NCBI GenBank assembly: GCA_024195585.1 | Contig: SWBL01000167.1 | Coordinates: 1 to 64,000 of the forward strand | Length of the DNA stretch: 64,000 nucleotides | Origin: Aureobasidium sp. EXF-3400 | Lineage: Eukaryota > Ascomycota > Dothideomycetes > Dothideales > Saccotheciaceae | Direction of reading: 5' to 3' | Shown here: piece by piece, positions 10,015-22,800 of the stretch | Layout of the letters: each line of letters begins with the position of its first letter | How positions within the stretch are numbered: the first letter of the stretch is position 1 | Made by a program: the position numbers and the translations under genes | Notes under the pieces: generated by a model | Told to the model about the DNA's origin: nothing | The model's database searches: none | What the model saw: the letters and a program-made list of their open reading frames with translations, nothing else

Positions 10015-10293
10015 TCATCCGGAGCTCACGGGTGGGATGATAGCAACCTCGTCTCCCTCGTTGATGAGCATATCACCATCTGCCTGAATATCTACATATT
10101 CCAAATTCACAGTGAGAGCACAGCTGTGCAGAATTCGTTGTTTGATTGCAGGGTACATGTCTTCGAGCTGATCAAACAGTGTCGAGAGCTTCATAGGGGC
10201 TACCAAGTCATCGGATGATTTGTTGGTGAAGGATGCGGCAGAGGCGAAGTAAAGAATGCTGAAATGACCAGCTGGCGGCCTTGACGTCGACAT
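10015..10293 (-). CDS. molybdopterin synthase small subunit (MoaD/MOCS2A/CnxG type)
   Basis: 92 residues from the ATG at 10293 (MSTSRPPAGHFSILYFASAA). The frame is open further upstream, but the ubiquitin-like beta-grasp fold starts here and the length fits the family (80-95 residues). It ends EVAIIPPVSSG, corresponding to the flexible tail that is thiocarboxylated on the last glycine and donates sulfur to precursor Z in the large subunit's active site. Most MoaD and MOCS2A proteins end Gly-Gly; here the penultimate residue is Ser. In fungi this cofactor serves nitrate reductase, xanthine dehydrogenase and sulfite oxidase. The gene diverges from the exoribonuclease gene with about 490 bases between starts. 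Confidence 0.85.
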   Translation of the reverse strand: MSTSRPPAGHFSILYFASAASFTNKSSDDLVAPMKLSTLFDQLEDMYPAIKQRILHSCALTVNLEYVDIQADGDMLINEGDEVAIIPPVSSG

Positions 10294-10779
10294 GATGGCT
10301 GTCTTTTGCAAAGTTAGCATTGAGTGGAATGCAGGTTTGCGCATGGCGAGAGAGTTGAAGATGGGAGAAGGTGGGTAGGAGGAAACAATCAGTCTCAAGA
10401 TTTTCTCATCGTCTAGACCCCGGAGGATGCTAAGATAATACATGCTATTTTTTTCTTGACTCATCATATAACACCAGAATGAAAGCAACAAATAATTAGA
10501 GAGAGTACTGACCTTTTGCAATTGTTTGGTTTGAGAAGGAAAAGAGAGAAAGCTTCGGTGGACACGGAGGAACAGCTTTGAGGGTTGGTCTGTGCTGAAG
10601 GTTATCTTATCGCGAGTCTTTGGAAACATGATGATCGAGCATGTGAAGATTCAAGACTCAAGAATTCGCTATTGCCACATTTCTGACCACACTCCCACCT
10701 TCTGACTGCCGTCATACGCTAGTTGCAGACCATTCAATCTGCGTCTCAAGGCACTGTTGTCAGCGCCGAGTCCATCGTC
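10294..10779. promoter_or_regulatory. divergent promoter region (molybdopterin synthase subunit / RNB exoribonuclease)
   Basis: 486 bases between two divergent start codons. GATA-core sequences occur (for example around 10600 on the minus strand), but I see no clustered site array. It includes both 5' leaders. No independent gene is supported. Confidence 0.45.
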
Positions 10780-13700
10780 ATGCTCAGTCTGCGCAGCGAC
10801 GCGGTGCGACGCCGTCCAGACCTTGCCAAAATGTGCTGGAGTTGCGCCTTGAAACATCACATCTCGCCGACATCTACAAGGTCCCTTCGTAATCGCATAT
10901 CCTTGCCGAAACACCGCGCTTCCAGCGCCCTCTTCTCTTCTCAGTCAAGGGTACACCTCCCCTTTATGTGTCCTTGAAATCCTCTAACTTCTTTAAAGCG
11001 ATTAGATCGACCACTTCTTGACTCTGTAAATACCTCAGACCTGCCTGCATACAACCCTGCAATTCAATCTCTCGATCGATTAGAATCTCCTGACACTCCT
11101 CGGAGTGGCGGCATACGAGATCAACTGCGAAAATGGCACCAAGAAAATGGCCACCAGCAAACAGACATCAACAACGAATACGATGTAGACGCCTCGGGCG
11201 AACAAACAAACAATTTCACTCGCTTGGGTGACGTCGACAACTTCCGCCGGCCAGACGAACATGTCGAAAACGAACGCGAAGACTCTTCTCGTCTGATGAC
11301 CCCGGGCAACCTCGAAGACTGGGATCCGCACCATCGTTTCTTGCGAAGAGGCGACTTGGTCTTGCTCGATTTCCCTCGCTCCGAAAGAGAACCCATACTT
11401 GCTATCTTTGTACGAAGAGTTGGAAGGCCTGCACAGTCTCAGTTCTACACCATTCATGGAAAATGGATTCATGGCACCGAACGAAACATTCAGCACGCCG
11501 TTCCTGATTTTGTGTCTCCAAGCCTTGTTGAGCCTATCATATCATATCTCCCTGACTCTGGCATTACCGAAGAGTTGCTGGACAGGGCCCACATGTTTGA
11601 TCTCAGTGTTCCTAGGAATGTCTCAGCTCCTCTAATCACAAGAATGCTTGAATTTCAGAGGAAAACCGAAGAGATTTACCGCCAAAACGCCACCACTCTC
11701 GATGGCGCTCATCTTTCTCTAGCCCATCCCACCGATCTCAAATTTGGAACACTCGACCTGATAACCACCCGCCTCCTGGGACACAGCAAGGGGGAGGACA
11801 ATGACACCTGGCAAGGGAAGATTTATGCCGTCCGCAAAGCTCTTTCTCGAGGAGGATTTGCTTTCGGGCACGATCGAAGAAGTCATCGCATCACTGGGTT
11901 CATTCAAATTCGGTCTAAAGAACAGGTAGCAAACGTCGAAAAAGTACGCAATTGGCTCAGAGCATGGCAAGACGATCTGGCAACTTTTGCAGCGGGCAAA
12001 TCCTCGAACCACCAGTTCTCGCCAAATGGGCAAAAGGTTGTCAACTTCATCCATAAAGCAAAGTCACTGATCGAAAAAAGCCGTGAACTTCGCGATGTAA
12101 CCACTTTTGGTCGTGTGGGCATCAGCAAAAAGCGTTTCAACATCGAGAAGGAAGATGCCATGCAATACGACTTCACAACCGAGTTCGACGACTCCGACCG
12201 CGAGCTGATCAAGTTCTTCGAAGCATGGTCGTGCTCTGGCTTATTCCTGGGCCTTCCTCGTATTGAGGCCCTGCCTCCTCTCATGCTGCAGGCAACTGGA
12301 ATGTATCAGGAACATAGGCTGGACCCAAAAGCTGGCTTCACCTTTTTGCAAGAAATTGGCGTACTAACTCCTCACGAGAACCGAGTACGTTTCGACAGCC
12401 ATCTGCTTCTGCCCTCCTCGCAGCATTCCAAGCCCCTTGAGCAACTCATGACTAAAGTCATGGCCATGGACGAAAAGCCCGGTTTTGTGGACTCGATGGC
12501 GCACCTACGCAAGGACTGGGGAAATCTCACAGTCTTTTGTATCGATGGCGAAGGTGCTCATGAGATTGATGACGGCGTTTCAGTGGAGGATGCTGGAAAT
12601 GGTGAACACTGGGTTCATGTTCACATCGCCAATCCAACCGCATTCTTCGACCACGACAGTCCTCTTGCTAAGATGGCACGACACATGACCGAAACGATCT
12701 ATATGCCGGAGCGTGCCTTTGTCATGTTGCCGAGATGGTCGACAAAAAAGCATTTCAGTTTACAGGCCGAACGTCCTGTTTTAACTTTCAGTGCCAGACT
12801 GAACTCCAAAGGTGAGACGGTTGAGCAGAAGATCCAGCCCGGCTTCATTCGAAATGTGAAGTTTTTGACTCCTACCGAGGCAGCACGTATAGTTGGTGTT
12901 GCAGCTGGTTTGATGCCAGATGTCGTCCTGAGGATCGGTGGCGAACTACCTCACCACGAACCCAAGAAAACCGGCAAGCATTTGCTCGACCACGAGATTG
13001 AGATGCTCAAGAAACTGCAAATGCTTGCCGAGAAACGTCAGGAAAAGCGCCGCATGGCTGGAGGTCTTTTCCTGGATTCAAATCGACCCGAAATAAACGT
13101 CTGGCATAACGCCAGACGCCCTGGATTGCCATGGGAGCATCCATCCAGAATCAAGGCAAGATACGTGGAAGGTGATCCCATCGTCGAGTTCCGTACGAAA
13201 GCACTAACTTCGTGGTTCTCTTCTGGCGAAGGAGTCTCAGACATTCTTGTTCGCGAGCTCATGCTTTTAGCATGTGAAATCGGTGCATCATGGTGTGCAG
13301 AACGCAACATTCCTATTATCTATCGAGGAACAGTACTCAGTCCCGACACCAACGACGCGAAGAAATTCTATGACGAGGTACTGGCTCCAGCTACAGAGAA
13401 GAACAATGGCGAAGCTCCTATGCACCTTGCCATTGAATATCTTTCAAACTCCGGTTCTACTGTTCTGACCACAAAGCCTTTGCACCATCGAGTCTTGGGT
13501 ATATCCCATTATAGCAAGGCTACATCACCGCTTCGTAGGTATGGTGATATGATTACACATTGGCAGATTGAAGCAGCCCTGCGTGCAGAAGCGAAAGCAG
13601 GTGCTCAGCTCGATTTTCTTGTCAACGCAAAGACACTGCCTTTCTCGAGTGGTGCCCTCAATCTCATAGCAAAGGGACTACAGCCTCGCGAGTCGATGAT

Positions 13701-14013
13701 CCGTCGCGCGACTACCTATGCTGAAGAACACTGGCAGGCTACAGTGTTTTTCCGTGCCTTCAACTACAAAGAGTGTGAGCTGCCAGCTACCATGAACGCT
13801 TACGTACACATGCAGCCTAATGGTCAGAGAAACGAGCTTGCTGTCATCGTCAAAGAGTTCAGTCTCGGTGCTACAATGAGTCAGCCACAAGGGTTCGGAC
13901 TTGGCGAGGCCAAGGCAGGTGACACATGGGAATGTGAGATTGAGAATATCGATGTGTTCATGCGAAGAATCCTATTCAAGCCTGTACGTTTGGTCGATCG
14001 CTGGGAAGGATAG
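10780..14013 (+). CDS. mitochondrial RNB-family 3'-5' exoribonuclease (Dss1/CYT-4 type)
   Basis: Two exons, join(10780..10950,10999..14013), 1061 residues. Exon 1 starts at the first in-frame ATG and encodes an Arg/Ser-rich, acid-poor leader (MLSLRSDAVRRRPDL..., then SLRNRISLPKHRASS) typical of a mitochondrial presequence. The 48-nt intron (GTACAC...CTAAC...AAAG) holds an in-frame TGA, so splicing is needed to join leader and enzyme. The RNB core begins near residue 571 with CIDGEGAHEIDDGVS, where the Asp residues that bind the catalytic metals are kept and one is Glu, as I recall for the mitochondrial branch. The HYSKATSPLRRYGD motif is near 890. Dss1 is the exonuclease of the yeast mitochondrial degradosome with the Suv3 helicase; CYT-4 processes mitochondrial RNAs in Neurospora. 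The same role is inferred here. Confidence 0.9.
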
Positions 14014-16502
14014 ATTAGGTATAGATATGGTCATGTGCACACCGACACAAAAAGTCATACAGAACCGAATACGGATACGCGAACCATTTAATCTCGTCTT
14101 TTTCTTGTGAGGGGTGCCTGAATGTCACTGCCAGCGAAGTATTCGTGCCAAGCCCAGCTCCAGATGAGTTCGCGACTGCGATGATTCTCTTTTCTTGCGA
14201 CATTATTGGTGGTGACACCATGTTTCAACATGCTCGTCAAAAACCCTAACCTTTTGTCAATCTGACCGGTATACACCCTCATGAACGGTGAGCGTACAAG
14301 AGCTGTGGAACGCAGGAGCGCGCACCGGAAGTCCGGGTAAGCCTTGGCTCACGTTAGTCGCTCACGTTAGTCGTTTCAACCAGGAAGATCGCCTGACTGA
14401 CAGACTCCCTGTGCTTAGTGAATGCTTTCATTATGGGGGGTAGTATAGGCAAACAGACAATGAGGAAACAGGTAGATGCGGGAGGACGGGAGGGTGAGTC
14501 TGCCCTTTCACGTGCTGGTAATTGGGATTTAAGAACGTGAGACCTCGAGATGACGTTGCGCCTCAACCGCGTCCGCTTAACCACAGGGCGCATTCGGCTG
14601 CTGTAGGGCCAAGTCTTGTGTGTATAATTGGTCGAAAGAAGACGCGCACCATCACAACCTGCATCCTTGGATCCTTCTCGGACCAGTATATTGTACCGTC
14701 GTGGAGACCTTGGTCAGGGGTTCGCTCGCATGGCGATTCTTGAACGCAGATCAGACGGGTCTCTTGTATCCCGTCTCGCAGCTACAAACGAGATGGGGCG
14801 AGGCAAGCGCCATCGTTACAACCAAGCCACCACTTTCCTTGTACCTTCCATACAAAGTTATGCTCATTTGTTTGACAGAGCCCTACGAGCGTTGTCTCAA
14901 CGGCAAAGCCAGCGATCTGGTCGACGGGGACTCCGACCCCAAGATGATTCAAATGGTCGCGTCCTATTGGGCTCGACTCACGCCAAGTCGTTCGTTCCGA
15001 GCATCTCCATGAGGAATGGACGTGCATGGGAACGACGACCGTTGTGTACCTACCCTATTATACCCAAACGGGATGGGCCTTGAGCTAACCTTTACTTGCG
15101 CCGGCACGCAACCGACTATTGAATTAGTACTTGGGTCAATTAGTCACAACTTCCACCTATTGGAGAAGGTAGACGTTCTTCGTTGTCCATGCTGCTAAAA
15201 AACGACACTGCACCACACCGCCGCCGCCGCCGGCCAAAGCTGCTACATACGTGTCCTATCGCTAGAGACCAAGGACATTCGCACGAGTCAAACAACCACT
15301 TTCTCATGACGCTCTTCAGTCTGCAAGCCATGCTGCACATGGTAGCACCACTTGCTCTGCGACTGCACCTGTATGAGTTAGGACTTTGTCCCTTCCACGT
15401 GCATTGTAATTTGCGAACGTATTAGCAAGCACCTTGCAGCCATCACGCCAGCAATTAATCGCTGAAGAGCACCGTACAGTATGAACCTGCTCATGGGGAT
15501 GAGCTTTCGAAGTTCCCATGTTTCTACAGAATCAAGACCTCGCCGGCTACATACTGCACCCATGGTAGCTTTATGGTAGCGTCTCGGTATCGTGTCGCAG
15601 CATTGCGGCTCTGGCAATTAAGCGGGCCACGATGGGGGGTTGTTCCAACCGTCTTCTGGGACCAACTGCCAACTTGGTCGTTACTCTCAGACCTTCGGTC
15701 AAAGCCGAAAGTGTATTATGATCGGCCTTTTGCAAGACTAAGTTACATGTCTTTTTCCAAGTTGTCTTGGAAGCAGAGAGAACGAGAGACATTGGCCTGT
15801 TGCGAAGCAGCGTCCCTGATCAGGGTTTTCGTTCCAAGGTATGTGGCGCTTCTTGATCGATTTCTAACCGTAGCCTCGGATCCGACCCTTGACACCACCC
15901 ACCACCATCATCAACACCCGACTCGCAGGATCATGGCGCTCTGAATGCATGATCCTGACGAGTCTAGGCCTCCCAGTCACTATGTACTATCATCACGATC
16001 ACGATCACCTGAATCCTGCAGACCTAGTGTACAGATTCATGTAGATGCGAAATCGTTGATTGTCCGTCCGCATGATAGTAGACAACACTGATCCGCGAGC
16101 AGATCTGCAAACACCTGATTGAATAGGCAAATATGGTTTGTTCATCTCAGCTTCTTGACTCGATGATCGTGGTTCCCCAGAGTCTCAGCCATCCGGGACG
16201 GTTGACAGGTGTCTTCTGAATCTTGGAAGCTCGGAATCAAGTCCAGATAGTTGCGTTATTGCGTTATCCAAAAATGGGGATGTGGGCCTCATCACTGTTG
16301 TCGTTAGTTCATTCTCCTTTAACAGTCTTAGCCCCGCCGCTCAAAAAGCATAGGTCAAACCTTCTGGTGCGTCGTTTCATGCTGACGTGCCGCCATAGCA
16401 TCCGTGGTTTTACAGAGGGTGCTTTGACATAGTGAAAGGACTGACTATGTTAATCATTCGAATCCCTCGAACTAGGGTCATGAGCAATCTGTTAGACTTC
16501 TG
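14014..16502. other. gene-poor region
   Basis: About 2.5 kb with no supported gene. Several open frames of 60-150 codons exist, but none has a recognisable domain, a consistent start, or splice signals linking it to another. A tandem 13-bp repeat lies at 14348-14373. The right third probably holds the promoter of the Zn2Cys6 gene that starts at 16503. I see no transposase or reverse transcriptase remnants. Confidence 0.5.
14348..14373. repeat. tandem 13-bp direct repeat, two copies
   Basis: The unit ctcacgttagtcg occurs twice head to tail with no spacer and no mismatch. It lies in the gene-poor stretch; no function is apparent. Confidence 0.8.
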
Positions 16503-19258
16503 ATGGAGCAACCAAACCCATGGGAAATAACGGGTATTCCGACCATTACCCATACTTCGCAAGCCTTGTCTTCGTCCTCGTCACGGGCCGAAAGGTCCCT
16601 CCTGTCTGCCTCAGATAAGAGACTTAAGAAGCAGATCCAACCACGTCAACTCCTGAGTTGCACTAAATGTCGAGAACGCAAAGTAAAAGTAAGTTTTCCC
16701 AAACCCTAGGCACTTACAAACTTGTCAAAATCTAAGCTTATTGTTATAGTGTGATCGCACGAAACCATGCTCGGCTTGTTGTGCCAGGGGTCTTCCCAAA
16801 GAGTGCCACTTTGTCCTTGGAGAGGGCGCTGAATTCGGACCAATTCAACAGTCTCTCGAACTTCGAAGACTGCGAGCTGAAAACCAACGACTGAAAGAAC
16901 GTCTGTTGGCCGAGAGGTCTTCGCTGTCGGAAGGCAGTGAGACCGAAGAAGGTTCTCTCAATGTCAGAACAAACTCCATTGCAAGACAGTCGAACCGCCA
17001 GCGACGGTTTCGCGCGAGCGAGCAGATTGACAGCATCTATTTCGGATCTCCAGGGTTGGCGAGTGTCATAGCTGATGTGAGTGCGACACATATGTCACAA
17101 CCTTGTGGATTTGACTGACAGACCCCCTAGTTTGCGAGTCTTCAAGTGGAACCAAAATCGCTATCTCATGCAATGCCTCGAGCGGCCGACATGTATGCAG
17201 CCCATGATTCCATGTACCCTTTCCCAACACTATGGCCTGCCATGTCGCGTACGCAAGGTCTGCTACAATGTCTGCCTTCCCGCGACGAGCTCTATCACTA
17301 CCTTGACGTCTTCAGCCAGAAGGCCCGAGGTTTTGCATTCCCTTATGTACCTGACGATTTGGCACAGAAAGAAGTCGAGCGCTTTCTCGAAAACGCCGAA
17401 GAGAACGCTGAGAAGGTTCCGGACTTACTCGCACTCATATTCGCAGCGCTAGCTTTGGGAGTGCAACTGGACACATTCGGAAGTCGCAAAGAAGCAGAAA
17501 CAAGCACACCTCAAAACGGCAGTCGCAAGGGCGAGATATTCTGTAAGCTTGGCATATTCGTAACTTCTCTTCTTCTTGCTAACATCCCCTAGCCGTCGCG
17601 GCGATGCAAGCACTCCGTCTAGCATCCTTCACCAGTCGTCCCACTCTGAAATGTATCAAAGTCATGATCATGCTCGCCCCTTACTTGACCAACAGTGGTC
17701 GGTTTCTCGATGCTTGGTCTTTCTCGGGTCTCACAATTCGACTCGCTCACTCTGTCGGTCTGCATCGCAATCCTCGCTTCCTTGATCCAGCACCCTCACT
17801 CCGTGAATCTACCATCCGCAGAAACCTTTGGTGGTGGCTACTACATATGGATCAGGAGTATGCGATGACGCTTGGTCGGCCTCTAGGCATTTCGGGGGTT
17901 GGAGACTGTCCACCTCCTGACCCCCTCACAACGGATCTGGTGGCCTTGCGACTGAGTGAATTCTTTGACCAGCTCACGATCCATGGACGACAGATATTGA
18001 GCAGTAATCAGCTCACGGACTCGAAGATTGACATGTACACTGATCGGCTGATTGCTTTGTGGGATACAATGCCAGAACCTCTGCAGTTCAACAAATCCTG
18101 GATTGATGAGAAAACAGCAATTCCCGAATGGCCCATGGAGACAAGGGCGGCGAGTAAGATATATATCTGTTCTATGACTTCAAGCACGTACCACTAACCA
18201 TACTTTCTATAGTATCTTACTGCAGCATTCACAACTACATCATCTTGCTCAATCGCCAACGCATCGAGAACAACCGAAAGAGCCCAGACTATCGACCACG
18301 TTCACCGGGCTACCCTCAATTCGCCAACGTTCCCGATAACTCTCTCCCTCAGACATCATATACACCCTCGCCATCTCCTATGGTGCCGCGAGGTAGACCG
18401 CTAGTAATAGAATCCTGTCTAGCACTACTGGACGCATTCCAATTCTTCCACAAACGCGTTCCATCTGCGCTCGTCGATTGGACGATTGGCCAACAAGCCT
18501 TCAATGCCTGTATGATCCTATTGCTTGACGGCATTGACCGCGAGAGCATCGAACATATTGGAAGAGTAGAAAAAGCATACATGGTATTTGTCGAAATGGA
18601 CAAGGCAGGAATGCATCAGCTGACAGGACTGGCCATGTCTCGGATCACGGATGGTCTGACGTGTCTCAGACAACAATCCGAGACACGCAAACGGTCGATG
18701 AACGCGGAAGGCATATCACCCATGAATATACAGCACAGTCACGAGGGTATGCCTCGCAACCCCTTTGACTGGGATATGGGTCAACGGCTGCGTGACCATG
18801 ATTTCCTGCATGAGCCTGTCATGGGAGCTACTGGTATGTTCCTCCTCGAAGACCATGGCCTCCAAACCGACCTCACTCGATCCAAAGCCGATGCTTCTCC
18901 TGGCCATGTTCATACGCCCGGAGTCGCGGTCATGCCCTCTTCAGAACAAGCAAGCTTCAAGACCAGTTTGATGCCTCACTCGACACTGGTGGACCCTCGA
19001 CGAGACTCTGCTCATCCTATGGGATATGTTGCTGCTAACCATCCTGCTCCCCCTATGCCGGCGGTACCTGCTCAGTACCATCAACTCACCAATCAGCACA
19101 TTGCTGAGATGCAGCCCATGCCAGCCTTTAACCCCGCTGATGGCTGGCAAACCAATCTTCAACATCCACCGCAACCCCATCACGGACTCTACACACCGCC
19201 ATTAGCACGAGGAGGGGGAGCAGTTCACCGAGGATCTCTGCACCCCCAAAGTCATTGA
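16503..19258 (+). CDS. Zn2Cys6 transcription factor with fungal-specific middle domain
   Basis: Five exons, join(16503..16688,16750..17076,17131..17542,17593..18153,18213..19258), 843 residues from the ATG at 16503. All four introns (61, 54, 50 and 59 nt) have GT...AG ends, and most have a CTAAC/CTGAC branch site. The Zn2Cys6 cluster (CTKCRERKVKC, then CSACCARGLPKEC) is split by intron 1 exactly before its third cysteine. A coiled coil (ELRRLRAENQRLKERLLAE) follows. The fungal transcription factor domain includes RRNLWWWLLHMDQEYAMTLG and GRPLGI, the helix pair most conserved in PF04082-type proteins. The last 250 residues are Pro/His/Met-rich and disordered. The target genes are unknown; I cannot place it in a named subfamily. 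It converges on the GAS2-domain gene. Confidence 0.85.
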
Positions 19259-19813
19259 CAGCAGTAATCCTTTTTGCCATTTCTCAACATACTCTGTGAG
19301 ATCAGGTTCATGTTCTGCAAACATCTTTGTTTTCCATACCCAGAACTGTTAGCGTTACTCATATACAAGCATAATTATAACAGTATGTTTAATCATCAAA
19401 AATAAAAATCATGCCAATAATTGCTTCCGCGTGCTGGAAGACACAGACGGTAAGAGCAACCAAGAAATGCAACCGTCACAGAGAGGAAAGAGCAGGGTAC
19501 ATCAGCAACAAGAAGAAAGAACGTTCTTGGTTGTAACGCTATTTAAGAACCTGGCATTGTACTGTTGCTACCGCTTTGCTTTGGATTGTGCTCCACTCCT
19601 GTTTTTTTGCCAAAAACGCAAAAAGAACAAAGAGACAACTCTAAAAGTAAACAGAAAAAGAAAGAAAGAAAAAACTGGTCGTGTGTAACATACAAAGGCG
19701 CTGCCATGATCGAAACCAACGCCATTTCAGAAACACAAAACCACAAGAGGCAATAGGAGAGGAACCAAGCATCAACCAAGCAAAAATCATCAGAGTCGGA
19801 GGAGATGTAGACT
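19259..19813. other. convergent intergenic region (3' untranslated regions)
   Basis: 555 bases between two converging stop codons. It is A-rich around 19390-19410 and 19610-19680, as expected for polyadenylation regions. No gene is supported. Confidence 0.45.
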
Positions 19814-22800
19814 CTAGCCACTTCCATTCTCTCCTCCAGTCTTGTGGCGGAACATCATGCGGCGTGTGCCACCGACTTTTCCCATATCCGCCCAGGCGGC
19901 GCGATCGGTTTCGCTCTTCTTTCTCTCAACGCTGCTGGCGTGTTTGGCTCGGCTCATCATTTCCTCAACCCAGCGTGCTTTTTGCTCGTCAAGCTCACGA
20001 TTACCGCGTGAGTGTTTGGCTGAGGGGCCTGCAAGACCGATTTCCTGACCTGACCATGACGAAGGAGAGGCATTCAAGAAAGTGTCCGCGGTGGAGGGGC
20101 GTGAAGAACTCTTGACAGATCCGGTTGGAGTGTGGTAGCCACCATTGCGCGTGGTAGTAGGCGTAAGGTCAATGGGTTGAGTAGTGGCCGAAGGACTGCT
20201 GTGCAGCATATCCACTGGCATTGGCGCCCCAACAGCGCCGAAAGACGAGCGACTTCGTAGACTCATACTGCTGTCTGGACGATCGAGGACACTTCCAGGT
20301 CTGCTGAGTGGTGTGCGAATCTTGGTGCCTCCACCAACACGTGTGCCACCCACTTCCAGCTTACCGTCACTAAAAGTACGATGGCCGTGGTGCTCTGCGT
20401 ATTGACGTAGGTATTCGCCGAGATCAGCCCAACCACCTCCTACACGAACCATACAACGTTCGCCCTCACCAACAAGACGGACGAACAGCTTGATCGGTTG
20501 TTCTTTTCCTTCTTGCGTCAGGTAATACATCTTACCATCCGCATCGTTTGCGTTGACCTTTCTAGATGTCATCTCAGATTGAGCGGCTGACAGAGTGAGT
20601 CCAGTACGAGGGGGTTTGCCCGACAACACAGGACGTGGTCGAGAGGGACCAGAAGCGGTGTTTGGTGCAGGGGATGGTTCACGGGATGGGAGCGAGAGAG
20701 AGGGTTTGAAGGCAATGCGTGATGGCAGAGTGTTCAGAACCCGGCTGACATGCCGATCCAGCTGTTCAGCATTCGACGTGTTACGCTTGTGTCCCTTGTT
20801 AGCCGTCTCTGGCTGGGAAATGCTGCGGTTGGTTTGTGAAGCTCTAGGCGTAGCCTCAGGTTCGATAACGTAACGACGCTTGTGGACTTCGAGGTTGAGG
20901 GGAGGAGGTTTCGAGGTTCCAACGACTTTGCCGATGTTACTTCTCTCTGTATCGGAACGTACTGTCGGTGGGTGCAGTCCAAATGCGGGTGGTTCACCGC
21001 CAAAGTCCTCTTGATCACTGTCGAACTCGTCCACCAACTGTTCCTTGGCTGGCTCAGCGGTGGGTGGGACTGAGAGACTAGACCGTCTGGACACGACAGG
21101 TATCTGGATTGTGTTCAGCTCTGATCTCGAATGGGCCTCGATCGAAGCCACGGAAGCTCTCTTGATCATCGAGCGCCTCTTCTTCGGGCTATCTTCGTTG
21201 TCATGATCGTCAAATTCTTCGAGAACCTCATCGTTTGCGGCACCGACAGAACTGAAGTTGCTCCAGGAAGCGTTGCTCACGGGGATTGGCGATATCCTAC
21301 TCCCTGGCGATGTCTGCACCTGCTTAGCTCTAAAATAGCTTGCGGGTGAAGCATCCCGAACTTCGGGAGTTGCATCGAACGACCCAGGTGTTGGCAGTTC
21401 TGTAATCGGCTCAAAAGGCAAGCTCGTGGTGCTGGGTCTGGACAGCTGTCTCGGTCTCCCAGTGACGGGTGATGATGGCCCGCTACGAGGTCTATGTTCA
21501 GAGATGTCGTTAAGCATTGAATCATCAAAAAGCGGTTCCTTCGAGCCCGATCGCTTCGATCTGAACATCTTCTCGAAAGGATTGCTTTCCTGGGATGGTG
21601 GCCGGGATTTGGTCTGTGGTGTTCCTGGTAGACTGTCGACAAACATCTTCTCAAATATGTCAGAGTCCATAGGATCCTTGGACGTGTGGATTTCATCATC
21701 ATGAATTCTGACAGGTAGAGGCCAGTCCTCGGGAAATTCGACCAGTGCCGGTGAGTTCCAATTCGAGTCAAGTGTAGATTTGCTGTTTTCGGTAGAGGGG
21801 AAGTAGTCTTGCTCAATCTCTGGTGTCACAAATGCATCCATCGGTCTTTGGAGGTCGTGTGGAAAGATTGTGGGGGCAGGCTGAGAGACAGCGCGAATCG
21901 CTCCAGCCTGCTCGGGACTGAAATCTAACGCCGGAGCTGGTGGTGATGAGGATTGCACAGGCGGCTGAGACTCTTTTGGTGGATCTCTGACGCCATCCTT
22001 GCCCGACGGTGCGGGTGTTGTTATAGATGCAGAGCGATGGAAGTGGCGGAAGCCCTCATGATTCTTGATGCCTAGCCCTAATCCTTTGCGATTGCTTGTT
22101 CGGCTTGAAGTAGAGCTGTTCCTAGAATGACTAGAAGTACCGTTGGTAGCATTGTTGGTCTTGTTGAATAGCTTTGTGAAAGCCATGGAAGCATGTTCAA
22201 AGGGCCGGACAGGACTATTGACAGACTTTTGCAGCGATTGGGTACGCTCAATGCCTCCGTTGAGGAAAGCTGCTCTGGCACGAACACTATTCACAGCCGG
22301 AGAAGCCTGCTCAGAGGCTGGCATTGGGGATGGCGCAGCAGTTACAGCAGGAGATGCTGCATCAGGAGTCGGTATGATTGAGGAAGAAGGGCTTGGTGAC
22401 ATGCCATCGTTATAGCTGACAACAATGGGTACATGCCGCGAGCGTGAGATATTTGATGACCACGACTTCAGGCTGCCGGCCCGATGGAGGGAGTCAGATG
22501 CTGACACGGCAGGCTGAGAAGTACCAATTGGTGAAATGGGTACCCTCGTCAAGTCTTTCGAAACGTTGTCGCTTTCGGTGTCAGAGGGTTCATCTGGATC
22601 AAGGAGGAACGCAGAGCCTGATCCTAAGATGGGGCTTTCGGCTGGTTGAACAATGGTATGTTCGTCATCTCGACCCGCAGGTACGGCGAAATCGTCTTCT
22701 GCAGCTGAGTCGATGTTCGGGCCAACGTCTGAAGCCGTGGCCAGCTCTGGAGGAGCATGGATAATGGCAGATCCTTCAGGAGTCAAGAGATTAGCAGAGG

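Noticed and set aside
14500..14610. tRNA-like segment on the minus strand (A-box-like TGGTTAAGCGG, a 7-base loop, a TTAAATCCC stretch)
   Set aside because: The anticodon stem pairs for only three bases, no acceptor stem is found and the B box departs from GGTTCGA. At best a decayed tRNA or chance.
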